From contig JANQJF010000071.1 of the NCBI GenBank assembly GCA_028281765.1, forward strand, positions 1-64,000: a DNA stretch of 64,000 nt, read 5' to 3'. The position numbers were made by a program, and so were the translations under genes. Positions 20,301 to 30,075 of the stretch are shown piece by piece. The first letter of the stretch is position 1; the number at the start of each line of letters is the position of its first letter. The stretch comes from Planctomycetota bacterium. GTDB taxonomy: Bacteria > Planctomycetota > UBA1135 > UBA2386. A model generated the notes under the pieces. It ran no database searches. It was not told where the DNA came from and saw only the letters and a list, made by a program, of their open reading frames with translations.

Positions 20301-21733
20301 GACTTGGCCTTCTTCTTGATCGCCTGGAGCTGCTGGAACTCCGGGCGCTCCTTGTAGAACGGGTCGAGCGGGAAGCAGCCGCTGATCATCCCGTTGCGCG
20401 GCGCCGTCGTGCAGTCGCTGAACGTGCGGCAGATCCGCTTGCGCGCGATCTCGTTGCCCTGCACGACGTCGTGCGCCATGTCGGGGTAGATCAGCGCCAT
20501 GCGACCGAGCCCGACGAAGTCGACGTGGCCGTTACCGACCTCGTGCTGCGCGACGTGCGGCAAGTACTCCTGCAGGTAGGTGTAGCCAGTGCCGACGAAC
20601 GCGAGGCTGGGGAACACGTGCTTGCACGCGCGCATGACGCGGAGGTGTCGGATCACGCTCTCGAGGGGATCTTCCGGCGGCTGATAGCCATCCGACGGCG
20701 GGTAGGCCGCGGGCCGCTGTACGTGCGGACAGTAGTACGGAGAGCCGATGCTCAGATTGACGAGCCGGATGTCGAGCGACTCGAGCAGTCGCAGGAACTG
20801 CAGCGACTCGGTCAGGTCGATGCGCCGCGGGTCGTCGGCACGGAGACCGAACCCGTGCTCGAACGGCAGCTCCGCATCCCAGCCAATAGGTTCACCGACC
20901 CCGTCCTCGCCTGCGCGATGCGGGAACACGTCGACGATCGATACGCGCACACCGATGTCGAGACCCGGGCACGCGCCGCGGATGCCTGCGACGATGCGCT
21001 GGAACAACCGTGTGCGATTCTCGAACGAGCCGCCGTACGGTCCCGGCCGAGACTTCGCGCCAAGCGTCTCGTGCAGCAGGTAGCCGTGGCACGCCTTGAC
21101 GTCGACGAAGTCGAAGCCGGCTTCCTGCGCGAGCTTCGCCGACTCGACGTAGTCGTCGGCGATCGACTCGAGCTCTTCGTCGCTGAGCATCGCGTCGTCG
21201 GTCACCCCGAACTTGGCGTCGAGCACGGGGTGCCGGTAGGCGACGCGCGGGGCGAGGTCCTTCTCCGGACGCGAGAACCGGCCGGAGTGCGTCAGCTGCA
21301 GCCCGATGTACATGTCCTCCGGCGACGCTCCGATCTCGTCGTGGCCGGCGAACAATGCGCCGCGCAATGCGTGCAATCCCACCAATGTGTTCGTCTCGGG
21401 ATTGCGGAACAGCTGGTTCGGATTCGCGCGCCCCTCGGCACGCACGGCGAACGCTTCGCCGCCCCAGATCAACTTGGCACCACTGCGCCCGAAGTTGTGC
21501 CAGCGGCGTAGCGTCAGGTCGGACGGCATCCCGTCGGGCTCGGCGTCCCAACCTTCCATCGGGTGGATCGCGAATCGATTGCCGATCACGCGACCGCGGT
21601 GCTCGAACGGCTGCGCGAGCGGGCCATCGGGACCGCGCAATTCGTCGTCACAATCGAACGCGGCATCGATCGATTGCAGGTGTTCGCGGAAGTCGGAGAC
21701 GGACTTGTGGTGGCCTGGCGAGCGATACTTCAT
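20297..21733 (-). CDS. NADH:flavin oxidoreductase / old yellow enzyme family protein
   Basis: [56 protein letters not shown] overlap with the Nramp-like gene. Confidence 0.92.
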   Translation of the reverse strand: MKYRSPGHHKSVSDFREHLQSIDAAFDCDDELRGPDGPLAQPFEHRGRVIGNRFAIHPMEGWDAEPDGMPSDLTLRRWHNFGRSGAKLIWGGEAFAVRAEGRANPNQLFRNPETNTLVGLHALRGALFAGHDEIGASPEDMYIGLQLTHSGRFSRPEKDLAPRVAYRHPVLDAKFGVTDDAMLSDEELESIADDYVESAKLAQEAGFDFVDVKACHGYLLHETLGAKSRPGPYGGSFENRTRLFQRIVAGIRGACPGLDIGVRVSIVDVFPHRAGEDGVGEPIGWDAELPFEHGFGLRADDPRRIDLTESLQFLRLLESLDIRLVNLSIGSPYYCPHVQRPAAYPPSDGYQPPEDPLESVIRHLRVMRACKHVFPSLAFVGTGYTYLQEYLPHVAQHEVGNGHVDFVGLGRMALIYPDMAHDVVQGNEIARKRICRTFSDCTTAPRNGMISGCFPLDPFYKERPEFQQLQAIKKKAKS

Positions 21734-21928
21734 GGGCGGAGAGGGCCGATTAGTGATAGGCGCCGGCGTCCGAGCGCGCCGCATGAAACCGCGTTTTCTG
21801 GCCCGGTCGGTAGCCGAGGGCGGACACAAATCGGGATTCGCTGCATCCGAGGAGGTGCCTGGAGCGATTTAGGCAGCCACACGCGGATCACGGTCCGCTC
21901 CACTCAACTTCAGCCAAGTCCGAACTTC

Positions 21929-22849
21929 ATGCGTCTTATCGCCACCATCTTCGCCTCGTCCGTCCTCGCCACCGGCCTCAGCGCCCAAGCTGGCTACGCC
22001 AAGGCGTCCTCGAAGGACATCGTCGACACCGCCATCTCCGCCGGCTCGTTCGGCACGCTCGTGACCGCGGTCAAAGCCGCCGAGCTCGTCGACACCCTGA
22101 AGGGTAAAGGTCCGTTCACGGTCTTCGCGCCGACGGACGATGCGTTCGCGAAGCTGCCGAAGGGTACAATCCCGGCGCTGCTCAAGGACAAGAAGCAGCT
22201 CGCCAGCGTCCTGACCTACCACGTCGTGCCCGGCAAGATGATGGCCAAGGACGTCCTCGGCAAGACCTGGCTCACGACCGCGCAGGGCCAGAGCCTGATG
22301 GTCTCGATGGCCGGTAAGGACGCGATGATCGACGGTGCGAAGATCGTCAAGACCGACATCCCGTGCTCGAACGGCGTCATCCACGTCATCGACACGGTCG
22401 TCTTGCCGCGCGAGGACATCGTCGACACGGCCGTCGCAGCCGGGTCGTTCAAGACGCTCGCCACCGCGCTGACGAAGGCCAAGCTCGTCGACGCGCTCAA
22501 GGGCAACGGCCCGTTCACCGTGTTCGCCCCGGCCGACTCGGCGTTCGCCAAGCTGCCCGCCGGCACGATCGAAGGTCTCCTCAAAGACATCCCGGCGCTG
22601 TCGAACATCCTGAAGTACCACGTCATCCCGGGTCGCGTCCTCTCGACGGACCTGCCGAAAGGCAAGGCTGTCATGCCGAAAACCCTCGCGGGCCAGTCGC
22701 TCAACGTCATGGCCGGCAAGAAGGGTGGGGTCACCGTCGACGGTGCGAAGGTCGTCAAGGCCGACATCATCTGCGGCAACGGCATCATCCACGTGATCGA
22801 CTCGGTCGTCCTGCCGAAGGCGGCGGACGGCGCGGGCGGCAGCAAGTGA
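21929..22849 (+). CDS. Secreted protein with two tandem fasciclin (FAS1) domains
   Basis: [48 protein letters not shown] and second copy [48 protein letters not shown]. Confidence 0.96.
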   Translation: MRLIATIFASSVLATGLSAQAGYAKASSKDIVDTAISAGSFGTLVTAVKAAELVDTLKGKGPFTVFAPTDDAFAKLPKGTIPALLKDKKQLASVLTYHVVPGKMMAKDVLGKTWLTTAQGQSLMVSMAGKDAMIDGAKIVKTDIPCSNGVIHVIDTVVLPREDIVDTAVAAGSFKTLATALTKAKLVDALKGNGPFTVFAPADSAFAKLPAGTIEGLLKDIPALSNILKYHVIPGRVLSTDLPKGKAVMPKTLAGQSLNVMAGKKGGVTVDGAKVVKADIICGNGIIHVIDSVVLPKAADGAGGSK

Positions 22850-22890
22850 TCGTCTGACCAGCGCGTTCGCCCCTCCACCTGTGAACAGCG

Positions 22891-22930
22891 AGAGGCCCTG
22901 CGTCGTACCTGTGACGATGCGGGGCCTCTT
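22891..22930 (+). terminator. Strong intrinsic-terminator-like hairpin after the FAS1 gene
   Basis: AGAGGCCCTGCGTCG - tacctgtga - CGATGCGGGGCCTCTT; about 15-bp stem allowing G-U. Confidence 0.7.
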
Positions 22931-22963
22931 GCGTTGCGTCGATCCGGCTTACTATCTCGACGC

Positions 22964-23977
22964 ATGCCACGCCGCGCCGAGAACCCGCCGAATCCCTGGC
23001 ACAGCTCGCACGTCGAGCTGCTCGGACCGCCGCCCGACGTCGAACTCGAGGTGTTCGAGGAAGAGGCGGAGTCGATCGTCTCGAAGAACGACAGCGACGA
23101 CCTGCCGTTCACGTGGAGCGTCAATCCGTATCGCGGCTGCTTCCACGCGTGCGCGTATTGCTACGCGCGTCCGACTCACGAATACCTCGACTGGGGGGCC
23201 GGCACGGACTTCGACCGCCGCATCGTCGTCAAGACGAACGCCGCGTCCCTGCTGCGCCAGCGTCTCGCGAAGAAGTCGTGGCAGGGCGAGTCGATCGCGT
23301 TCTCCGGCGTGACCGATTGCTACCAGCCGCTCGAGGCGACGTATCGCCTGACGCGTCACTGCCTCGAGGTGTGCGCCGACTCCCGCAACCCCGTAGGGAT
23401 GGTCACGAAGGGTGCATTGTGCGAACGCGACATCGACGTGTTCCACGCGCTGCACGAGCGTGCGTCGTTCGACATCTCGATCAGCATCCCGTTCGCCGAC
23501 GACGAGACCGGTCGCGCGATCGAGCCGTTCGCCGCGCCGCCGTCGCGCCGATTCGAGACCGTGAGCAGACTCGCGAGCGAGGGCCTCGACGTCGGCGTTT
23601 CGATCGCGCCGCTGATCCCCGGACTGAACGATCACCAGATTCCCGAGATCCTCGAACGCGTACATGACGCCGGCGCGCGCCGCGCGGCGCTGACGCTGGT
23701 CCGCTTGCCACGATCGGTCTTGCCCGTGTTCGAGCAGCGACTGCGCGAGTCGTTCCCCGACCGCGCGAAGAAGGTGCTCAGCGGGCTCGACGCGATGCGC
23801 GACGGCAATCTGCAAGAGGGACGCTTCGGCCACCGCATGGTCGGGGTCGGACCGAAGTGGGACGTCGCGCAGAAGCTGTTCACGATGCATTGCAGGCGGC
23901 TCGGACTCACGGTCGCGACGAGTGCGATCGAGGTGCGGAAACGGAAGGAAGCGAAGCAGGGGGAGCTGTTCGGTTGA
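22964..23977 (+). CDS. PA0069-family radical SAM protein
   Basis: NPYRGCFHACAYCYARPTHEYLDWGAGTDF (CxxxCxxC), FSGVTDCYQPLEATYRLTRHCLEV. Confidence 0.95.
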   Translation: MPRRAENPPNPWHSSHVELLGPPPDVELEVFEEEAESIVSKNDSDDLPFTWSVNPYRGCFHACAYCYARPTHEYLDWGAGTDFDRRIVVKTNAASLLRQRLAKKSWQGESIAFSGVTDCYQPLEATYRLTRHCLEVCADSRNPVGMVTKGALCERDIDVFHALHERASFDISISIPFADDETGRAIEPFAAPPSRRFETVSRLASEGLDVGVSIAPLIPGLNDHQIPEILERVHDAGARRAALTLVRLPRSVLPVFEQRLRESFPDRAKKVLSGLDAMRDGNLQEGRFGHRMVGVGPKWDVAQKLFTMHCRRLGLTVATSAIEVRKRKEAKQGELFG

Positions 23978-23988
23978 ACGACGCTCAC

Positions 23989-24774
23989 ATGCGCATGGCC
24001 CGCGCCCTCCTCCGCGTGGCCATTCTGGGCTGTGTCGCCGCGGTCGCGAACACGGGCCTCACACATGGCGGCGCGATCTTCTCCGTGCTCTGGATGGAAT
24101 GGGGCATGCCCGAAGACGTCGCGCTCTGGATCGTGCGCGTCGGCTCGTGGATCGTCCTCGCCGCATCGATCGCGATCTGGTTCCCGCCGGCGCGCACCGC
24201 GTTGTGGTGGATCGCGGCCTGGCTCCTGCTTGTCGCGTTCGCGCGGGTCTCGCAAACCGAGCGACACCCGTGGATCATCCCAGGCGCGATGGCGACGCGC
24301 ATTCTTGCGCCGATCGCACTGCTCGCCCTAGTCCCGCCGCGGATCCGAGTCGAACGCGCCACCTGGATCCTGCGCGTCGCCGCCGCGTTGACGTTCGCGT
24401 GCCACGGCTACGAGGCCCTACGATTCGAACCGGCGTTCTTCGACTACATCGTGATCGCGAGCCGCAGGTTCACGGGGAGCGAGTTCGAACCCGACACGAT
24501 CTACGCGCTGCTCGTCGCAATCGGTGTCGTCGACATCGTCGTCGCCGCATGGATCCTGTGGAAGCCGACCCGCTCGATCGCTCTCTACATGGCGGTGTGG
24601 GGGCTGATCACCGCGCTGTCGCGGACCGTGCATTCGGGCTGGGTCGCGAAGTGGGAGGTCGCCTTGCGACTCCCGAACGTCGCCGTACCGCTCGCGCTGT
24701 TCTTCCTGCTGTGCACGCGACAGCGAGCGATCACGGGTCAGTCGGCGACGGACACCTCGGCCGTCCCGACGTAG
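23989..24774 (+). CDS. Hypothetical polytopic membrane protein
   Basis: Several hydrophobic segments; immediately follows the radical SAM gene (possible TTG start at 23974). Confidence 0.65.
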   Translation: MRMARALLRVAILGCVAAVANTGLTHGGAIFSVLWMEWGMPEDVALWIVRVGSWIVLAASIAIWFPPARTALWWIAAWLLLVAFARVSQTERHPWIIPGAMATRILAPIALLALVPPRIRVERATWILRVAAALTFACHGYEALRFEPAFFDYIVIASRRFTGSEFEPDTIYALLVAIGVVDIVVAAWILWKPTRSIALYMAVWGLITALSRTVHSGWVAKWEVALRLPNVAVPLALFFLLCTRQRAITGQSATDTSAVPT

Positions 24775-24848
24775 GCGACTGAAATCAGAACGGCCCGGCC
24801 GCGCTGGCTTTCACCATCACGACAGGGCCTGCGCCACACGAACCCGCC

Positions 24849-25928
24849 TCAGTCGGTGAGGATGCCGGCATTCGACATCTCTTCGAGCGTCAGCAGACGA
24901 CCGGCGCTCGACGCGACGTCGTCGAGGAAGTCGAAGGTCTCGGCGGCGAAGCCGAGCTGCTCGTAGACCTCGCGGATTGCCGCGGCGATCGGACTGTTCG
25001 GCGTGATGACCACGGCGTTGTTGATGCCACCGACCGCGTCGCGATCGACCAGGAGGCGAGCGCCTTCCTCGGCGCGACGCTCGACGCCGCCCAGGAACAT
25101 GTGGAATGCCGAGGGGGCGAGCTCACCCGCCGCGGTCACGAGCGTGTCGAGACCGGCTTCGCGGATGGCGACGGCCGTGCCGAGGACCGCGTTGAGATCG
25201 ATGCCGTCGACGAGCGAGTCGATGACGATCGCGTCGACTTCGAATTGCGCGTCGAGCTCGGCGATCAGCAGCGGGGTGTCGCTGTCGATGGTCCCGGCGA
25301 GGATCGCGCGACCACCGGAGACACTGATGCGAACGCGGCTACGGGTCAGCTCGCCGTCGAGCTGCTTGTTCGACTTGGTGAGCTCGAGCTCGAACTCGCG
25401 TTCGATCGATTCGCCCTCGTCGCCGAACCGGAACTCGGTCAGCGTCTCGAGCTTCATCGTCGCCGTCGTCGCCGACGTCGTGATCGCGACGAAGCGGACG
25501 CCGCGAGTCAGCTGAAAGATCGGGGTCTGCGCCTGCAGGACGAGAGCGAACGCGGACTCCTCCTGCTCGCCGACCTCGTTGAGGCGGACCGGAACCGAAA
25601 CCTGCGCGTCCTCCGCGTCCGGGAGCTCGGCCAAGCCGTCGACCGACTCGCCTTCCGTCGAGACGAACAGGCCCTGGGCGAAGACCAGGCGGTCTCCGTC
25701 CGACGCGAAGTCCTCCTCGGGCGCACCTTCCGGAGCCGGCGCGCCGACTTCGACCCGCGAGGTGACGATCCAAGCGCCGTCGAGCAGACCGCCCGGCGCA
25801 CCCTGCGACTCCGGCGCCGCCGCCTCCGGCTGGGGTTCGTCGCCGCCGCCACCGCCGCCGCCGCAGGAGGTCATGGTCATCGGGAGGACGGCGGCGAGGG
25901 TGAGGAGGGTGGTCTTGGCGAAGTGCAT
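24849..25928 (-). CDS. Lipoprotein, unknown function
   Basis: MHFAKTTLLTLAAVLPMTMTSCGGGGGGGDEPQPE lipobox followed by Gly run. Confidence 0.75.
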   Translation of the reverse strand: MHFAKTTLLTLAAVLPMTMTSCGGGGGGGDEPQPEAAAPESQGAPGGLLDGAWIVTSRVEVGAPAPEGAPEEDFASDGDRLVFAQGLFVSTEGESVDGLAELPDAEDAQVSVPVRLNEVGEQEESAFALVLQAQTPIFQLTRGVRFVAITTSATTATMKLETLTEFRFGDEGESIEREFELELTKSNKQLDGELTRSRVRISVSGGRAILAGTIDSDTPLLIAELDAQFEVDAIVIDSLVDGIDLNAVLGTAVAIREAGLDTLVTAAGELAPSAFHMFLGGVERRAEEGARLLVDRDAVGGINNAVVITPNSPIAAAIREVYEQLGFAAETFDFLDDVASSAGRLLTLEEMSNAGILTD

Positions 25929-26117
25929 CGTATGGATCTCTTGGTTCGTGGTTGGTGGGTCGTGTTCACGGACCTGTCCGAGATCGCGGGGGGATGCCCT
26001 TCAGGAACTCTGCATGTTTTCGGGGTCGGGCTGAAGGGCTCACCGCCACGGAGAACGTAAGCCACATCAGATAAGCATCTTAGAGATCTCCAACCCGCGA
26101 ACGCGTCGCGGGCCACG

Positions 26118-26152
26118 GGTCACCATCGCGCATGCGCAGGCGCAGCACGGGA
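26118..26152. repeat. Copy of dispersed intergenic repeat (GGGTCACCAYCGCGCA...GCAGCACGGGA)
   Basis: Shares gggtcaccaYcgcgca and gcagcacggga boundaries with the 42.7-kb element. Confidence 0.5.
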
Positions 26153-26176
26153 GGTTGAAGGGAGGGGGTAAAGGGG

Positions 26177-26208
26177 CGGGCCCGCGCGCCGGGTGGCGCG
26201 CGGGCCCG
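26177..26208 (-). terminator. Perfect 14-bp hairpin with 4-nt loop ending the structured intergenic RNA
   Basis: Minus strand CGGGCCCGCGCGCC-ACCC-GGCGCGCGGGCCCG. Confidence 0.65.
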
Positions 26209-26262
26209 CTCATTTCGGAGTGTGGGCGGCTACACAGGCCGTCCAACCCGTCGGTTACACGG

Positions 26263-26301
26263 TCAGACGTGCAGCCCTCCGAAAAGATCACAACAACACA
26301 T
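26263..26301 (-). CDS. 12-aa mini-ORF MCCCDLFGGLHV
   Basis: ATG 7 nt after GGAGG of a 17-nt perfect anti-16S sequence; stop TGA at 26263-26265. Confidence 0.4.
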   Translation of the reverse strand: MCCCDLFGGLHV

Positions 26302-26507
26302 TGGATCACCTCCTTTCGTTGAGCCATCCCGGCAGGCGCAGCGTGATGAACTGCCGCCGGGCGGTTACCCCCTCGGCGACCCGAGGGACTTCGGCAACCT
26401 AGCAGGCGTCGAAGCGATGAGACAAGGGCACCCAAGTGGACTTGCCGAAATCGCACGCGCGTCGTCCGGCAGTCGCGGCGCGATCCGATCGCGCTAAGCT
26501 GCCGCGG

Positions 26508-28298
26508 ATGACTCGCCGCAGTTCGATCCACCTCTTGGCATGGGCACTTCTGCTGCTCGGCAGCTGCGCGCCGGAGACGACCGGCGCGGCGGCGCCGCGA
26601 GGCCCACACCATTGGCGAATCACCTGGACCGAGCACCCGCAGACCCGCGCGATCATCTCGTGGTCGACGGCGCGGGCCGGCTCGACGCACCGCGTCCACT
26701 ACGACACCGCCCCGCGCAGCGACGATATCACATCGTACGAGCAGGCGATCGATGCCCAGGTCAACGGTCGATTCACCGGCGCCGCAGACACTCCCGAACT
26801 GCACTACCACCACGCGACGCTGACCGGTCTGCGACCGGCGACCCGCTACTACTTCCGCATCGTCAGCGATGACGTGGCGACGCAGGAGTTCTGGTTCCAA
26901 ACCGCGCCGACCGGCGACGTCGACATCTCGATCATCCAGGGCGGCGACTCCCGCTCCGATCCGGCGATGCGCCGCGACATGAACCGACGCATCGCGCAAA
27001 CCGCGGCCGCGCACCCGGATGTCCTGTGCTTCGCGCACGGCGGTGACTACGTCTACAGCGGCACGGACCTGAATCAGTGGATTCAGTGGCTCTCCGACCA
27101 CGAGCTGACGACCGGCGAAGACGGACGCATGCTCCCGGTCGTGCCCACGCGCGGCAACCACGAGTCGGTCGGCGCGTTGTTCGACGAGGTCTTCGGCTCG
27201 CCCGGCGGCGGCCTCGGCAAGAACTACTTCAAGACGCTGTTCACGCCCGAGATCCTACTCGTCACGCTGAATACAGAGATCCCGCGCGGCGGGCCACAGA
27301 CGCGCTTCCTCGAAGACGTCTCGTCGGAGCATCGCAACATCCGCTGGAAGGTCGCGCAGTACCACCGTCCGATCTGGCCCGCGGTAAAGCTCGCGGACGC
27401 CGCCAAGTTCCATTGGCAGCCCGTGTTCGACAACGAACGCTACGACCTCGTCTGCGAAGCCGACGGACACACGCTGAAGCGCACGCCGCCGATCCTCGGC
27501 AACAACTTCGTCGACGACGGTGTCGTCTACATCGGCGAGGGTGGCCTCGGCGTGCCACAGCGCACGCCGTTTTCGGGCAGTCGCCTGTTCTTGCAGTCGC
27601 CCGGTCACGCGGCGAGCGCGCACCACGTCTGGAAGCTCGACTTCACCGCGGCCGAGATCCGGTGCGCGGCGATCGGCAAAGACGGCACGACGCTCGACAC
27701 GTACACGTGCAGGGTGCGCGACCGCGCCGCGCTGCGACTCGACGCGCTCGAGCGCGAACTCCTCGCCGCGACCAAGCTGGAGCTCGGATTCCAGACTCGC
27801 TCCGAAGGCATCGTGAAGTCCGCGTTCGACGGCACGCTGAAGATCGAAGGCGACGTCGTGGAGCTCGAGTTTTCGGGCGAGTTCATGGGCAAATCGAACC
27901 GCGTCTCGCTGCGCGCCGAAGGCGAGACGATGTCGATCAAGCTCGGCAGACAGGAGCCGACGACCCTCGCGCGCCCCCGCGCGCTGGGCGAGGGCGTCCT
28001 GCTTGGCCTGACCCGCATGGGCATCCTGCACAATCTCGCGCGCCTGTTCGGCGGCGCGGCACCGGAAGGCACGGACGGCAACGCGCGGGAATGGGTGCAG
28101 TCCGTCGAACCGGCGCTGACCGAAGATGGAGCGGTGGGCTTCGGACTCGTCGTCGGCGGCAACCGATCCGGCGACGCCAAGCTCGAATTCGGCGACGACG
28201 GGCTGCCCGCGCGGCGCACGCAGGAGGTCGAGTTCGGGCCGCGGAAGCAAATGCGGGTGGTCGAAGTGTACGAAGTGCGGCAGTTCGAGCGCGAGTAG
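26508..28298 (+). CDS. Purple acid phosphatase-like metallophosphoesterase with Fn3-like N-domain, lipoprotein
   Basis: LLLGSCAPE lipobox; RISW-like ISWSTARAGSTHRVHY, GGDSRSD, HGGDYVYSG, TRGNHE, QYHRPIW. Confidence 0.88.
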   Translation: MTRRSSIHLLAWALLLLGSCAPETTGAAAPRGPHHWRITWTEHPQTRAIISWSTARAGSTHRVHYDTAPRSDDITSYEQAIDAQVNGRFTGAADTPELHYHHATLTGLRPATRYYFRIVSDDVATQEFWFQTAPTGDVDISIIQGGDSRSDPAMRRDMNRRIAQTAAAHPDVLCFAHGGDYVYSGTDLNQWIQWLSDHELTTGEDGRMLPVVPTRGNHESVGALFDEVFGSPGGGLGKNYFKTLFTPEILLVTLNTEIPRGGPQTRFLEDVSSEHRNIRWKVAQYHRPIWPAVKLADAAKFHWQPVFDNERYDLVCEADGHTLKRTPPILGNNFVDDGVVYIGEGGLGVPQRTPFSGSRLFLQSPGHAASAHHVWKLDFTAAEIRCAAIGKDGTTLDTYTCRVRDRAALRLDALERELLAATKLELGFQTRSEGIVKSAFDGTLKIEGDVVELEFSGEFMGKSNRVSLRAEGETMSIKLGRQEPTTLARPRALGEGVLLGLTRMGILHNLARLFGGAAPEGTDGNAREWVQSVEPALTEDGAVGFGLVVGGNRSGDAKLEFGDDGLPARRTQEVEFGPRKQMRVVEVYEVRQFERE

Positions 28299-28386
28299 AG
28301 GCATCCCAGCCAGTGCTTTAGACACCGGCGAAGCCGACCGCTAAGCTGCCTCGCCCTCCGCACTCCGAAGAACCCCGAGAACCGCC

Positions 28387-30075
28387 ATGTCATTGATCGC
28401 GAACCTGCGGCCGTTCGGCGCCGCGCTTTCCCTCCTCGCGCTGTTCACGCCCGCGCTGTCGGCCCAGAAGCACAAGGAGCTCGGCCGCATGTGGACCTTC
28501 GAGCACGCCCCGCTCGATTGGTTCGAACAGACCTACGGCTTCCGTCCGACGCAGGCGTGGCTCGACGCGCTGCGTCTCGCGTCACTGCGTTTCGGCAACG
28601 GCTGCTCTTCGTCCTTCATCAGCCCGCGCGGCTTGATCATCACGAACAACCACTGCGCGCAGGACTACGTCGGTCAGGTGCAGCCGAAGGAAGAAGACTG
28701 GGTCCTCAACGGGTTCTTCGCGAACAGCCTCGAACAAGAAGTGCCGGTTCCCGACCTGACCGTGCAGCAGCTGATCAGCCAGCGCGACATCACGGCCGAG
28801 ATCAACGACGGCTTCACCGAGCAGATGACGGCGGCCGAGCGGCAGGAGAAGCTGCGCGAGAACCGCATCAAGATCACGAAGGCCGCGAACGAGAAACACC
28901 CCGAGCTGACGCCGGAGATCGTCACGCTCTACCAGGGCGGCAACTACCAGCTCTACATGTACAAGGTGTACTCCGACGTGCGCCTCGTCTGTGCCCCCGC
29001 AAAGAACATCGCGGAGTTCGGTGGCGATCCCGACAACTTCACCTACCCGCGCTTCTGCCTCGACTTCGCGCTGTGCCGCGCCTACGAGGACGGCGAGCCG
29101 GCCAACACGGCGGCGCACTACCTGCGCTGGAAGAACGAGGGCCCTAGCGAGGGCGACGCGGTCTTCGTCACCGGCAACCCCGGCTCGACCGGCCGCCTCA
29201 ACACGATCGCGCAGATGGAGTACATGCGCGACGTGCAGTACCCGCGCGCGCTGCGTGGCATCGGCATGCAGCTCGATCAACTGCGCACCGCGATGGCGGA
29301 GAGCGAAGAGTCCGCGAAGAACCTGCGCCCGCGCCTGCTGATGCTGGAGAACGCAAGGAAGGCGTACGGTGGCTACCTCGCCGGTCTCGAGAACGCCGAC
29401 ATCATGGCGGTCAAGAAGAAGGCCGAAACGAAGCTCCGCGAAGCGGTCGCGTCGAACCCGAAGCTCGAGGCCAAGTTCGGTGACGCGTGGACTCAGCTCG
29501 AGGAGCTCGTCGCGAAGAAGCGCGAAGGCGGCGGCATGCAGCGCGGCCCGAGCCAGGAAGAGCAAGACATGATCAAGCGGATCGGTGAGGCCACGTTCGC
29601 GGTCTACGGCACCGAGATCCCGCCCGATGCGACCTTCTCTCTGCGCATCAGCGACGGCGTCGTAGCCGGCTACGACTACAACGGCACGAAGGCGCCGTGG
29701 TTCACGTCGCTCTACGGCCTGTTCGCGCGTCACACCGAGTTCGGTGGCAAGGACCCGTTCCGCATGCCCGACAACTGGCTGACGAACGCGCACAAGCTCG
29801 ACATGTCGACGCCGTTCAATTTCGTGACGACGTGCGACATCATCGGCGGCAACTCGGGCAGTCCGATCGTCGACAAGCACGGTCACTTCGTCGGCCTCGT
29901 GTTCGACGGCAACATCGAGAGCCTCGGCAACCGCTTCGTGTTCACGGACGAGACGCCGCGCACGATCTGCGTGCACCCGGCGATCATCACCGAGGCGCTG
30001 CGCAAGGTGTACGACCGACCGCAGCTCGCGGACGAGCTCGAAGGCAAGGACCAGGACAGCAGGGACCAGAAGTGA
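28387..30075 (+). CDS. S46-family peptidase (dipeptidyl-peptidase 7/11-like)
   Basis: CSSSFISPRGLIITNNHCAQDYV (His), GNSGSPIVDKHGHFVGLVFDGNIESLGNRFVF (Ser). Confidence 0.95.
   Translation: MSLIANLRPFGAALSLLALFTPALSAQKHKELGRMWTFEHAPLDWFEQTYGFRPTQAWLDALRLASLRFGNGCSSSFISPRGLIITNNHCAQDYVGQVQPKEEDWVLNGFFANSLEQEVPVPDLTVQQLISQRDITAEINDGFTEQMTAAERQEKLRENRIKITKAANEKHPELTPEIVTLYQGGNYQLYMYKVYSDVRLVCAPAKNIAEFGGDPDNFTYPRFCLDFALCRAYEDGEPANTAAHYLRWKNEGPSEGDAVFVTGNPGSTGRLNTIAQMEYMRDVQYPRALRGIGMQLDQLRTAMAESEESAKNLRPRLLMLENARKAYGGYLAGLENADIMAVKKKAETKLREAVASNPKLEAKFGDAWTQLEELVAKKREGGGMQRGPSQEEQDMIKRIGEATFAVYGTEIPPDATFSLRISDGVVAGYDYNGTKAPWFTSLYGLFARHTEFGGKDPFRMPDNWLTNAHKLDMSTPFNFVTTCDIIGGNSGSPIVDKHGHFVGLVFDGNIESLGNRFVFTDETPRTICVHPAIITEALRKVYDRPQLADELEGKDQDSRDQK

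Larger units (their letters stand above)
26177..26387 (-). ncRNA. Candidate structured RNA with 16S-3'-end-complementary Shine-Dalgarno and mini-ORF
   Basis: GAAAGGAGGTGATCCAA at 26317-26301(-); nested stems TTTCGGAG/CTCCGAAA, GGCTGCAC/GTGTAGCC, CCGT-AACC-gacg-GGTT-ACGG; upstream hairpin CCCTCGG-gtcg-CCGAGGG. Confidence 0.6.

Noticed and set aside
26301-26317. Fragment of a 16S rRNA gene (ttggatcacctcctttc on + strand)
   Set aside because: Only the terminal 17 nt match; the conserved upstream sequence (AAGTCGTAACAAGGTA...) is absent, and strand-specific folding favours a minus-strand RNA with an anti-16S sequence.
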